In this document: positions 33,643-41,378 of the stretch, in pieces | Layout: each line of letters begins with the position of its first letter | Position numbering within the stretch: position 1 is the first letter of the stretch | Source: JAIBJN01 sp963784175 | GTDB lineage: Bacteria; Actinomycetota; Thermoleophilia; Gaiellales; Gaiellaceae | NCBI GenBank assembly: GCA_963784175.1 | Contig: CAWAQJ010000012.1 | Location: forward strand, 1-64,000 | DNA: 64,000 nucleotides | Reading direction: 5' to 3' | Notes under the pieces: generated by a model | What the model saw: the letters and a program-made list of their open reading frames with translations, nothing else | The model's database searches: none | What the model was told of the DNA's origin: nothing | Made by a program: the position numbers and the translations under genes

Positions 33643-34861
33643 GAGCTGTTCTCAGGCGGATGAGCTCGGCTGCGCGGTCGGCGCGGGCGAGCGCGTCGTC
33701 GCGGCTGTCGCCGCGGGCGAGCACGAAGCCGGCGCGGTCGTTGCCGCGGCGGAACGGGCCGAAGCGCCAGCCCGGGTGACGGTAGACGCGCGCGTCCAGG
33801 ACGCCGTCGACCGCCAGCGCCTCGTCCAGGCCCTCGACGTCCTCGAGCGTCCCCTCGGGAGGGACGAGGAAGCGGACGCAGGCCCCGCCCACGGGGTCGG
33901 CCTCGGGGATCTCCACGGGCTCGCCGAGGGCCGCGGCAAGGGCGAGGCCGTTCAGGTCGATCCCGAGTGCCGCGTGGCAGAGCTCCGCGTCGTGGCCACC
34001 GCCCAGTCGGGCGGCGAGCTCCATGACCCGCGGTCCCTCGGGCCCGAGGACGATCTGCGTGTACGTGGGCCCGTCGGTCACGCCGAGAGCCTCCGCCGCC
34101 CGGCGGGCCGCCTCGACGGCCTCCTCGACGGCGTGCGCGCTCGGCCAGGCGTGCGCAAGCGCGACGCCGAAGGCCGGTTCGCCCGCGGTGAGCCTGTCGG
34201 TGACGGTCAGCGGATGGAAGCGGCCGCCGACCGAGAACGCGTTCACGGTCACCTCGGGACCGGGGACGAGCTCCTCCACGAGGGCGAGCCCGGTGCGCGA
34301 GGCCTGGACGGCTCGCGCGATCGCCTCCTCGAACCCAACGTGCTCGCCGACGACGGAGAGCCCCTTCTGACCCTGGCGGTCGACCGGCTTGACCACGCTG
34401 GGCAGCGGCAGACCGTCCGTCGGTCCCGTCGTCAGCTCCCAGCGCGGCTGCGGGACGCCGTGATCGTCGAGCAGCTTGCGCTGGCGATGCTTCAGGACGG
34501 CATGAGCGGCGACGTCGGGATCGAGCGGGTGCGGAAGCCCGGCGTGCGCGGCGATGCGGGCGGCGATCGCCACCGGCCAGTCGATCCCGGGCGCGATGAT
34601 CCCGTTCACCTGCTCTGCGCGGGCGAGCTGGCTGACGGCGGACTCGTCCTCGACGGAGACCACGGCGCGGCGGTCGGCGTACTCGAAGCCGACCGCGGCG
34701 GGGTCGCGGTCGCAGGCGATGACGTAGAGCCCCCGATCCCGCGCTGCGCGGTGCAGGCCGAGCTGCGCCGGCCCCGCGCCTAGGACGAGGAGGCGCTTCC
34801 GCTCGCTGTCTGTTCCGCTCGGAGGGCTGCTTCCCACCAGGGACGATTCTGCTGGTACCAC
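33617..34861 (-). CDS. ATP-grasp ligase in the polysaccharide operon
   Basis: A protein of up to 414 residues. It opens with a Rossmann-like pre-grasp part (RLLVLGAGPAQLGLHRAARD), followed by the ATP-grasp core: LPSVVKPVDRQGQKGLSVVG, ALVEELVPGPEVTVNAF and the metal site RVMELAARLGGGHDAEL. It resembles ATP-grasp enzymes of LPS and capsule clusters that ligate a carboxylate to an amine. GTG codons at 34861 and 34837 are possible starts; either overlaps the SDR gene, an unusually long overlap of 82 or 58 bases. The substrate is unknown. Confidence 0.85.
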   Translation of the reverse strand: MVPAESSLVGSSPPSGTDSERKRLLVLGAGPAQLGLHRAARDRGLYVIACDRDPAAVGFEYADRRAVVSVEDESAVSQLARAEQVNGIIAPGIDWPVAIAARIAAHAGLPHPLDPDVAAHAVLKHRQRKLLDDHGVPQPRWELTTGPTDGLPLPSVVKPVDRQGQKGLSVVGEHVGFEEAIARAVQASRTGLALVEELVPGPEVTVNAFSVGGRFHPLTVTDRLTAGEPAFGVALAHAWPSAHAVEEAVEAARRAAEALGVTDGPTYTQIVLGPEGPRVMELAARLGGGHDAELCHAALGIDLNGLALAAALGEPVEIPEADPVGGACVRFLVPPEGTLEDVEGLDEALAVDGVLDARVYRHPGWRFGPFRRGNDRAGFVLARGDSRDDALARADRAAELIRLRTAHAEALLAP

Positions 34862-35793
34862 GCGATGGTGCGCGCCAGTCCGTCCTCGAAGGACGTGGCC
34901 GCACGCCAGCCGAGCAGGCGCTCGGCCTTCTCGGTCGAGCCGATGTGGCGGTCGACCTGGCCGGGCCGCTCGGGGAGGTGAACCTTCAGGGACGCGGGCT
35001 TTCCGAGCTGCTCGAGGACGATGTCGGCGATCTGCGAGACGGAGATGTCGACGCCCGTGGCGACGTTGATGACCTCGCCCGCGACGACGGAGATGTCGGC
35101 TTCGAGAACGGCGTCGATTGCTGCGGCGTGATCCTCGACGTAGAGCCAGTCGCGTGAGGCGTGGCCGTCGCCGTGCACGGTCAGCGGCAGGTCGGCGAGC
35201 GCCTGGGTGATGAAGCGCGGCACGACCTTCTCCGGGTGCTGGTACGGCCCGTAGTTGTTGAACGGGCGCACGACCACGATCGGGAGCCCGTAGGTGACGT
35301 AGTAGGAGTAGGCAAGCCGGTCCGCTCCCGCCTTCGTCGCCGCGTAGGGCGAACGGGGATTGAGCGGGTGCTCCTCGTCCATGGGAGCGCTCTCGGCCGT
35401 CCCGTAGACCTCGCTGGAGGAGATGAGGACGAGGCGCTCGACCGGATCCTCGCGAATGGCGTCGAGGAGGATCTGCGTCCCCTCGACGTTCGTGGTCACG
35501 AACTCGCGCGCGCCCTCGACGATCGACTTCTCCACGTGCGACTCGGCGGCCGCATTGATGATGACGTCGACCTCGCGGACGATCTCGGCGACGAGCGCGC
35601 GGTCGCGGATGTCGCCGTGCACGAACGAGAGCCGCTCGTGCCCCATCACGTCCGAGAGGTTGTCGACGTTGCCCGCGTACGTGAGCGCGTCGAGCGAGAC
35701 GACGTCATGCGGCGTCGTCGCCAGCAGGTGCCGGACGAAGCTCGACGAGATAAAACCGGCGCCGCCGGTCACGAGGATGCGCTTGCGGGTCAC
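34780..35793 (-). CDS. extended SDR sugar-nucleotide dehydratase/decarboxylase
   Basis: A 337-residue extended short-chain dehydrogenase. NAD is bound by VTGGAGFISSSFVRHLL (third Gly replaced by Ser16), the catalytic pair is Tyr150 and Lys154 (SPYAATKAGADRL). Overall it looks like RmlB, dTDP-glucose 4,6-dehydratase, with VVRPFNNYGPYQHPEKVVPR. The active-site motif is SSSEVYG (Ser127-Glu128), where RmlB has Asp-Glu; Ser-Glu is what UDP-glucuronate decarboxylases and GDP-mannose dehydratases have. So 4,6-dehydration and decarboxylation both remain possible. No rmlA, rmlC or rmlD is in the window. ATGA overlap with the gene upstream. Confidence 0.88.
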   Translation of the reverse strand: MTRKRILVTGGAGFISSSFVRHLLATTPHDVVSLDALTYAGNVDNLSDVMGHERLSFVHGDIRDRALVAEIVREVDVIINAAAESHVEKSIVEGAREFVTTNVEGTQILLDAIREDPVERLVLISSSEVYGTAESAPMDEEHPLNPRSPYAATKAGADRLAYSYYVTYGLPIVVVRPFNNYGPYQHPEKVVPRFITQALADLPLTVHGDGHASRDWLYVEDHAAAIDAVLEADISVVAGEVINVATGVDISVSQIADIVLEQLGKPASLKVHLPERPGQVDRHIGSTEKAERLLGWRAATSFEDGLARTIAWYQQNRPWWEAALRAEQTASGSASSS

Positions 35794-36761
35794 GAGAGCT
35801 CCTGATCGATCGTGTAGAGGGGCCGTCCCTCCACGTCACGCTGAATCCGCCCCAGGTACTCCCCGACAAGGGCGAGGATGAATCCTTGCACGGCGAGGAC
35901 GCCGAGGACGAGGCCACCGAGGAAGAGGAGGCCCGGGAAGTCGCCGTTGACGATCCAGACCACGATTCCCCACACGCCGACGGCGATCGTGAGGAACCCG
36001 CAGATGGCGCCGATGAGAACCCCGGCCCACTGGATCGGCTGCGGCCAGAAGCCCGCGAGCACGTGCAGCGCCAGCTGGATGAGCCGGAAGGGCGAGTAGC
36101 GCGAGCCGTCCGCGCGGGCCTGGTGCGAGAGGTCGACCTCCACCACGCTGGCGCCGGCGGAGAGCACGAGGGCCTTCGTGAACTTCTGCTTGCCGATGAG
36201 GCCGAGCACCGGCTCGATTGCCGAGCGCGAGTACGCGTTGAAGGCGCAGCCGAAATCGGCGATCTCGACGCCCGTGAAGCGCCGGAGCATGCCGTTGACC
36301 ATCTTGGAGGGGAACGTGCGCCCCCACGAGTCGTCACGGCCGCGCCGCCGCCCGCTGGCGACATCGACTCCGCCCTCGACGGCGGCGATCAGCTTCGGCA
36401 GATCCTCCGGGACGTTCTGGAGGTCGGCGTCCATGGTCACGATGATGTCGCCCCGGGCCCGCGAGAGGCCCGCGTGCATGGCCGGGTGCTGGCCGAAGTT
36501 CCGCTTCAGCCGCACGGCCCGGACGGGCGGCTCAGAGGCGACGAGCCGCTCGGCGATCGCCCACGTCCCGTCCAGCGAGCCGTCGTCGACGATGATCAGC
36601 TCGAAGGGCTTCCCGAGGCTCTCGAGCGTCGCGAGCGACCGCCTGCAGACCTCCTCGAGGGTGCCCTCCTCGTTGAAGACCGGGACGACCAGGCTGATGA
36701 CTGGGAGGGGTGCCTCGGCCAGTCGTGGAGCGGGCTGCGCCGCCGTTTCTGCCTCGGCCAT
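35790..36761 (-). CDS. polyprenyl-phosphate glycosyltransferase, first gene of the operon
   Basis: A 323-residue GT2 of the ArnC/GtrB type: VISLVVPVFNEEGTLEEVCR, LIIVDDGSLDGTWA, IIVTMDADLQNVPEDLPKL and DFGCAFNAYSRSAIEPVL, then two membrane helices (WAGVLIGAICGFLTIAVGVW and LLFLGGLVLGVLAVQGFIL) and the tail EYLGRIQRDVEGRPLY. It makes a polyprenyl-phosphate sugar, which GT-C enzymes such as the one at 28505 use outside the membrane. The ATG lies 7 bases after a TAGCCT box, and no other clear promoter is seen before 19.2 kb, so this gene probably heads the whole operon. Confidence 0.93.
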   Translation of the reverse strand: MAEAETAAQPAPRLAEAPLPVISLVVPVFNEEGTLEEVCRRSLATLESLGKPFELIIVDDGSLDGTWAIAERLVASEPPVRAVRLKRNFGQHPAMHAGLSRARGDIIVTMDADLQNVPEDLPKLIAAVEGGVDVASGRRRGRDDSWGRTFPSKMVNGMLRRFTGVEIADFGCAFNAYSRSAIEPVLGLIGKQKFTKALVLSAGASVVEVDLSHQARADGSRYSPFRLIQLALHVLAGFWPQPIQWAGVLIGAICGFLTIAVGVWGIVVWIVNGDFPGLLFLGGLVLGVLAVQGFILALVGEYLGRIQRDVEGRPLYTIDQELS

Positions 36762-36768
36762 CGGCCGC

Positions 36769-36774
36769 AGGCTA
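36769..36774 (-). promoter_or_regulatory. -10 box of the polysaccharide operon
   Basis: On the minus strand TAGCCT ends 7 bases before the ATG at 36761. It is back to back with the promoter of the eIF2B-like gene 40 bases away. Confidence 0.5.
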
Positions 36775-36808
36775 CCATCGGCACGATCTCGCTCGGCGCG
36801 ATTCAGGG

Positions 36809-36814
36809 TACCCT
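36809..36814 (+). promoter_or_regulatory. -10 box, leaderless start of the eIF2B-like gene
   Basis: TACCCT ends 8 bases before the GTG at 36823. Confidence 0.48.
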
Positions 36815-36822
36815 TCGACCCA

Positions 36823-37638
36823 GTGCACGCCGAGATTCAAGCGCGCGTCGAGCGCATCGCTGCGGACGACAAGCACGGGGCCAGCTGGCTCGCCAAGGAG
36901 GCGGTCGAGGCCATCGTGGCGGCCGTCGAGCTCGACGAGGACCCGATCGCGGTCGCCCGCGAGCTCGTCCAGGCGCGCCCCACGATCGGCGCCATCGCCG
37001 GCGCGCTCGGCCGCGTGCTCGTGGCCGGACGGACGCCCGAGCAGCTCGTCGAGGAGGCGAACGCGGTCATCGGCTCGCGCGAGCGCGCGGCGGCGACGAT
37101 CGCCGTCCTGGTCGCTCCCGAGATCTCCGAGCGCGTCGTCATGACCCACTCGGCCTCCGCCACCGCGCGCGAGGCGCTCATCCACGGCCACCCGGCCCGC
37201 GTTGTCTGCACGGTTTCCGATCCCGTCGGTGAAGGACGCGCGTTCGCGGAGGAGCTCGCCGAGACCGGCCTGACGACCGAGGTCGTCAACGACACCGACG
37301 CCGCCCACGCTGTCGCGACCGTGGGCCTGCTGCTCCTCGGTGCGGACACGGTCTTCCGCGACGGGTCCCTCCTGAACAAGGTGCACACCGAGCCGCTCAC
37401 GAAGGCGGCGATCGAGGCCGGCGTCCCGGTGGTCGTCGCCTGCGAGGTTCTGAAGCTCGCACCGGACTACCCGGTGGATGCCGACGAGGATCGGGTCGAC
37501 CTGACGCCGCCCGAGCAGATCACGAGCTACGTGACCGAGGAAGGCGTCTACGCGCCGGACGAGATCGGCGCGCTCGTCGACCGCACGCCGTTCCTCGCCG
37601 AGGGCTACGAGCTCCTCAAGCGCCCGACGCCGGCCTAA
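36823..37638 (+). CDS. eIF2B alpha/beta/delta-family protein (sugar-phosphate isomerase-like)
   Basis: A 271-residue protein of the fold shared by eIF2B regulatory subunits, methylthioribose-1-phosphate isomerase and ribose-1,5-bisphosphate isomerase. Marks are RVVMTHSASATAREALIHG, TVSDPVGEGRAFAEEL, LLLGADTVFRDGSLLNKVHT and EVLKLAPDYPVD. The Cys that serves as acid in the isomerases is not seen in the THSAS segment, so catalysis is doubtful and the exact role is open. Start is GTG. Divergent from the polysaccharide operon; its stop overlaps that of the convergent sulfotransferase (shared CTAA). Confidence 0.85.
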   Translation: MHAEIQARVERIAADDKHGASWLAKEAVEAIVAAVELDEDPIAVARELVQARPTIGAIAGALGRVLVAGRTPEQLVEEANAVIGSRERAAATIAVLVAPEISERVVMTHSASATAREALIHGHPARVVCTVSDPVGEGRAFAEELAETGLTTEVVNDTDAAHAVATVGLLLLGADTVFRDGSLLNKVHTEPLTKAAIEAGVPVVVACEVLKLAPDYPVDADEDRVDLTPPEQITSYVTEEGVYAPDEIGALVDRTPFLAEGYELLKRPTPA

Positions 37639-38417
37639 CGCCAGCCGTCGGCGCGCTCGAGATCCCGCAGGCTGTAGCCGAAGCGCCGCGTGCGCCGCTC
37701 GTAGCGCGCCGTGAGCAGCGGGAAGTAGGCGCGCCAGAAGAGCCCTGACCTCGCGAGCCCGCGCCAGCGCTCGAAGTAGCGGCGGTTCGGGCCCGGGTCG
37801 AGGTCGGCGGCCGGCGGGTCGCCCTCGAGATCGAGGAAACCGAAGACGCCCGCGAGCGCGGCCGCCGGGTCGCGAACGAGGTCCTCGTAGAGGAGCACGT
37901 GGACGCGCTCGAGGTACGGGCGGTCGGCCTCGAAGACCTCGTGCGAATGGAGCCAGTGCTCGACGAGGCGGTCGTAGCGCCGGGTCTGGCGCCATTTCGC
38001 GGTGGCCAGCGAGACCGCCACGGGATGGCGGACGAGGACGACGAAGGACGCCTCCGGGAAGAGCGCCTGAAGGAAGCGGGTCTTCAGCAGGTTCGGGGGT
38101 GACTTTTCGACGAGGAGCGGCCTGGAGAGATCCCAGTGCGGCGACCATTCGGCGAAGAGCCGCTCCCTGCTCCCCTCCCCGACGAGCGGCGAAGCCTCCG
38201 TCAGATGCGCGCGCTCATCGAAGCCGAAACGGCCCGGCCCGCCGTAGACCTTCGCCGGCGGATAGACGCGTTGAAGGTGCTGCCCCTCGTCCTCCGGGAC
38301 ACCGGTGTCCGCGAAGCCGCTGACGTCCGGATGGTCGCCGAGGATGCGCGCGAGCAGCGTCGTCCCGCTCCGGTGCAGGCCGCAGACGAAGACCAGGCGG
38401 TGCTGCCCGTCGCTCAC
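37635..38417 (-). CDS. PAPS-dependent sulfotransferase 2
   Basis: A 260-residue sulfotransferase. The 5'-phosphosulfate loop is VFVCGLHRSGTTLLARILGD, the 3'-phosphate site is SFVVLVRHPVAVSLATAKWR and LLYEDLVRDPAAALAGVFGF the following motif. LLVEKSPPNLLKTRFLQALF is typical of glycan sulfotransferases. It is only distantly like the one at 15471, so two different positions or substrates are likely. Start is GTG, 8 bases after TACGAT. Confidence 0.9.
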   Translation of the reverse strand: MSDGQHRLVFVCGLHRSGTTLLARILGDHPDVSGFADTGVPEDEGQHLQRVYPPAKVYGGPGRFGFDERAHLTEASPLVGEGSRERLFAEWSPHWDLSRPLLVEKSPPNLLKTRFLQALFPEASFVVLVRHPVAVSLATAKWRQTRRYDRLVEHWLHSHEVFEADRPYLERVHVLLYEDLVRDPAAALAGVFGFLDLEGDPPAADLDPGPNRRYFERWRGLARSGLFWRAYFPLLTARYERRTRRFGYSLRDLERADGWR

Positions 38418-38425
38418 GCCGCCGT

Positions 38426-38431
38426 ATCGTA
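38426..38431 (-). promoter_or_regulatory. -10 box, leaderless start of sulfotransferase 2
   Basis: On the minus strand TACGAT ends 8 bases before the GTG at 38417. The divergent TACAAT at 38460 is 28 bases away. Confidence 0.55.
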
Positions 38432-38459
38432 GTGACGCCTGACGCGGCCGCCTCGTAAC

Positions 38460-38465
38460 TACAAT
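38460..38465 (+). promoter_or_regulatory. -10 box, leaderless start of the GT4-phosphodiesterase pair
   Basis: TACAAT ends 8 bases before the GTG at 38474. Confidence 0.57.
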
Positions 38466-38473
38466 GGCCCGCC

Positions 38474-39580
38474 GTGCCCGACCGTCCTCTTCGCGTGCTC
38501 GGGATCGGGAACGTGCGCTCGATCCACCTCCTCCGCTGGGCGAGAACGGTCGCCGCGGCGGGGCACGACGTGCACCTCGCGAGCGATCGCGAGCCGCGCG
38601 AGGACGACCCGCCCGCACACTTCCACTCGATCCAGTCGCTCGGGGTCGCAACGCGGATCCCGATCGCTCGTCGGGCCGCGATCGCGCCCGCACTCGGCCG
38701 CCTCGCCAGGCGGCTGGACGCCGACGTCGTCCACGCCCATTACCTCCTCCCCTACGGCTACTGGGCTGCCCGCTCCGGAGCCCGCCCGCTCGTCATGAGC
38801 CCATGGGGAAGCGATGCGCTCGTGGACGGCCGAGAAGAGCCTGGCAGGTCGCGTGCCGAGCAGGCCGTGCGGGCCGCGGACCTCGTCGTCGTCAATTCGA
38901 AGGCGCTGGAGCGGGCTTCCCTCGAGCTGGGCGCGGACGCGGACAAGATCCGCAACGTGTTCTGGCACGTGGACCTCGACGGCTTCGCGCCCGAGCGCGC
39001 AGACCCGAACCTGCGCTCGTCACTCGGCTGGCCCGACGACGCGCTCGTGATCCTCTCGCTGCGCAACTTTCGCCCGGACACGAACATCGACACGCTCTTC
39101 TCTGCGTTCGTCCGCGTCGCCGAGGAAGAGCCGCGCGCACGGCTCCTCCTCGCCGGAGACACCGGGCCGATGCGTCCGGGTCTCGAGTCTCTGGCCGCGA
39201 AAATGCAGCTCGAGGACCGCGTCGCGTTCCATCGCTTGCACGCAAGAGACCTGCCGCCGCTCGTGGCGGCCGCCGACGTCGTGGTCTCCATCGCCAACTC
39301 CGACTCGACGCCGCCGTCCCTCCTCGAGGCCATGGCCTCCGGGCGCGCGATGGTCTGCGCCGACGCGGCCTCGATCGACGAGTGGGTCGGCCCCGGCGAG
39401 GGCGCGGAGATCGTTCCCGTTCGGGACAAGCCGGCGACCGCCGCGGCCGTACTCCGCCTTCTTCGGGACGACTCGCTACGTCGGACGTACGGCGAGCGCA
39501 ACCAGCGTGTCGTGCGCGAGACCGTCGGCGACCCAGGCCCCGAGCTCGACCGCATCTACCGTGAGCTGGTGGCCGCATGA
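38474..39580 (+). CDS. family 4 glycosyltransferase
   Basis: A 368-residue GT-B enzyme: RPLRVLGIGNVRSIHLLRWA, DVVHAHYLLPYGYWAA and MSPWGSDAL in the acceptor half; VILSLRNFRPDTNIDTLFSA, RLLLAGDTGPMRPGLE and the EX7E-like region SIANSDSTPPSLLEAMASGR in the donor half. The SDSTPPSLLEA pattern is that of capsule glycosyltransferases. It overlaps the phosphodiesterase-like gene by four bases (ATGA), so both act together. Confidence 0.92.
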   Translation: MPDRPLRVLGIGNVRSIHLLRWARTVAAAGHDVHLASDREPREDDPPAHFHSIQSLGVATRIPIARRAAIAPALGRLARRLDADVVHAHYLLPYGYWAARSGARPLVMSPWGSDALVDGREEPGRSRAEQAVRAADLVVVNSKALERASLELGADADKIRNVFWHVDLDGFAPERADPNLRSSLGWPDDALVILSLRNFRPDTNIDTLFSAFVRVAEEEPRARLLLAGDTGPMRPGLESLAAKMQLEDRVAFHRLHARDLPPLVAAADVVVSIANSDSTPPSLLEAMASGRAMVCADAASIDEWVGPGEGAEIVPVRDKPATAAAVLRLLRDDSLRRTYGERNQRVVRETVGDPGPELDRIYRELVAA

Positions 39581-41202
39581 AGGCCCTCGTCCTCGGCTTT
39601 GACGGCGCGGATTACGAGCTCGTCAGCGAGCTCCTCTCCAAGGGCAAGCTGCCGACGATCGCACGGCTCTCGTCCGAGGGCGCCTTCGGGCCGCTCCGCT
39701 CGACGATCCCCGCGATGACGCCGACCGCCTGGTCGTCGTTCCTCACGGGCCTCAACCCCGGCGGGCACGGCATCTTCAACTTCACGAGCAACCCGAACCG
39801 AGCCCAGTCGCGCGTCGAGAACGCCCTCAGCCGCTCGGGGACGCCATTCTGGCGGCCGCTCGGCGCCGCGGGCGTGCGCTCGGCGTTCGTGACGATCCCG
39901 TTCACGTATCCGCCGGAGCCGATCGAGGGCGTGCTCGTCACGGGCTACGGCGGGCCCGAGCACCCCGCGATCCTGCCGGAGAGCGCGCGCCGCCGGATCC
40001 AGACGGCGCAGCCGGACCTCGTCACCGCCCACCACCCGATGGCCGAGCGCTGGTGGGAGGACTTCCCCCGCTACACGCAGCGCGTGATCGACCACGTCGA
40101 GCAGATCGCGGACGTCTGCCGGCTCTCCTACGAGCTCGAGCCGGGCCTCGACCTCCTCTGCGTGGACTTCATGAGCTCCGACCACATCGGGCACCTGGGC
40201 TGGCACCGGCTCGACCCCGAGCATCCGGCGCACGATCCGGACGACCCGGGCGACGAGATCGTGAGGGTCTACGAGGCCATCGACGCGGCCTGCGCGCACC
40301 TGATCGAGGTGGCCGGCACCGCCTCCGACGAGGAGCCGACCGCGATCGTCCTCTCCGACCACGGCATGCGTCCGATCCACTGGATGTTCCACATCAACCG
40401 GTGGCTCGAGGAGGCGGGGCACCTGCGCTACCGGAAACGTTCGCTGCAGCGGCTGAAGGGAACGCGGCTCGACTACGTGTCCAAGGTCGACCAGCGGCTG
40501 GCGCGGACGAGGCGCCGCTACGGGCGCGGCCTCGACTACCTGCCCTTCCTGCCGCAGCCGGGCGAGGAGCGGGCGTTCGGCGAGATCGACTTCGGCTCCA
40601 CGCGCGCCTACAGCTTTGGCGCCGGGGGCCAGATCTTCCTCGGCGAGGCGAGCGGCGCCAGGAGCGACCCGAAGATCGCTGAGCGGCTCGCGGAGGAGCT
40701 GACGGAGATCCGCCACCCGGGCACCGGCGAGCCCGCGTTCGCCGTGCACCGCAAGGAGGAGCTCTACCACGGCCCGCATATGAACAAGGCCCCCGAGCTC
40801 GTCCTCATGCCGCACGACGAACGTGTCTACGTCGACGCGAGCCGGAGGCACTGGACCACGCCCTTCGACCGCCACGAGAAGCTCGACCCGAGCATCTCCT
40901 ACGGCTTCTCGGGCCACCACGGCCTCACCGGCATCCTGGCCGCAGCCGGACCGGGCATCCAGCCGGCCGCCGTGCCCGAGGGAGCGGAGATCACCCAGAT
41001 GGCCGCCACGATCCTGCGCCTCTTCGGGCTCGAGGCGGAGGGCCTCGACGGCGCACCGCTCCACGACATCCTCGGCGAGCTGGAGACGGTCGGGCGCGCT
41101 CAGGGTCAGGCCCCGTCGACCGGCTCGGCCGAGGGCGCCGTCTACTCCGAGGAGGAAGAGCGCGTCATCCTCGAGCGGCTCCGCGACCTCGGCTACGAGT
41201 AG
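39577..41202 (+). CDS. alkaline-phosphatase-superfamily phosphodiesterase/pyrophosphatase
   Basis: A 541-residue protein of the type I phosphodiesterase/nucleotide pyrophosphatase group. The first metal Asp is in KALVLGFDGADYEL, the Thr nucleophile is in IPAMTPTAWSSFLTGLNPG, and further metal ligands are in CVDFMSSDHIGHLGWH, AIVLSDHGMRP and YGFSGHHGLTGILAAAG. It has no signal peptide, so it acts in the cytoplasm or is exported by other means. Relatives hydrolyse phosphodiesters or nucleotide sugars. Coupling to a glycosyltransferase suggests a role in processing a sugar-phosphate or lipid-linked intermediate; the substrate is unknown. Confidence 0.88.
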   Translation: MKALVLGFDGADYELVSELLSKGKLPTIARLSSEGAFGPLRSTIPAMTPTAWSSFLTGLNPGGHGIFNFTSNPNRAQSRVENALSRSGTPFWRPLGAAGVRSAFVTIPFTYPPEPIEGVLVTGYGGPEHPAILPESARRRIQTAQPDLVTAHHPMAERWWEDFPRYTQRVIDHVEQIADVCRLSYELEPGLDLLCVDFMSSDHIGHLGWHRLDPEHPAHDPDDPGDEIVRVYEAIDAACAHLIEVAGTASDEEPTAIVLSDHGMRPIHWMFHINRWLEEAGHLRYRKRSLQRLKGTRLDYVSKVDQRLARTRRRYGRGLDYLPFLPQPGEERAFGEIDFGSTRAYSFGAGGQIFLGEASGARSDPKIAERLAEELTEIRHPGTGEPAFAVHRKEELYHGPHMNKAPELVLMPHDERVYVDASRRHWTTPFDRHEKLDPSISYGFSGHHGLTGILAAAGPGIQPAAVPEGAEITQMAATILRLFGLEAEGLDGAPLHDILGELETVGRAQGQAPSTGSAEGAVYSEEEERVILERLRDLGYE

Positions 41203-41268
41203 CCGGGGCGACCACGGCGCCGAGTAACGTCTCCCGACGATGAGCGTCGCGTGCCTTCGGCCCGCTCC

Positions 41269-41295
41269 CACGGGGGAAACCATGTTTCCCCCGTG
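41269..41295. repeat. perfect hairpin 1 of 3 before the flippase gene
   Basis: CACGGGGGAAAC and GTTTCCCCCGTG are perfect 12-base arms around CAT. It could terminate transcription of the phosphodiesterase-like gene; no T-run follows on either strand. Confidence 0.8.
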
Positions 41296-41319
41296 TGCCC
41301 CCTTCTTTGATGCAGTGAA

Positions 41320-41335
41320 GGAACCTCCCGGTTCC
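41320..41335. repeat. hairpin 2 of 3 before the flippase gene
   Basis: GGAACC and GGTTCC are 6-base arms with a 4-base loop (TCCC), 24 bases after hairpin 1. Confidence 0.65.
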
Positions 41336-41354
41336 CTCACACACCCTCCACACG

Positions 41355-41378
41355 CTCACAGGCCGGTTGGCCTGTGAG
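41355..41378. repeat. perfect hairpin 3 of 3, containing the flippase start codon
   Basis: CTCACAGGCC and GGCCTGTGAG are perfect 10-base arms around GGTT. The GTG at 41374 lies in the 3' arm, so a folded mRNA would hide that start. Confidence 0.8.

Noticed and set aside
34780..35793. Naming this gene rmlB
   Set aside because: The Ser-Glu active site and the absence of rmlA, rmlC and rmlD make the specific reaction uncertain.
39556..41340. A 594-codon open frame antisense to the phosphodiesterase-like gene
   Set aside because: The plus-strand protein has all catalytic motifs; the antisense frame has none.
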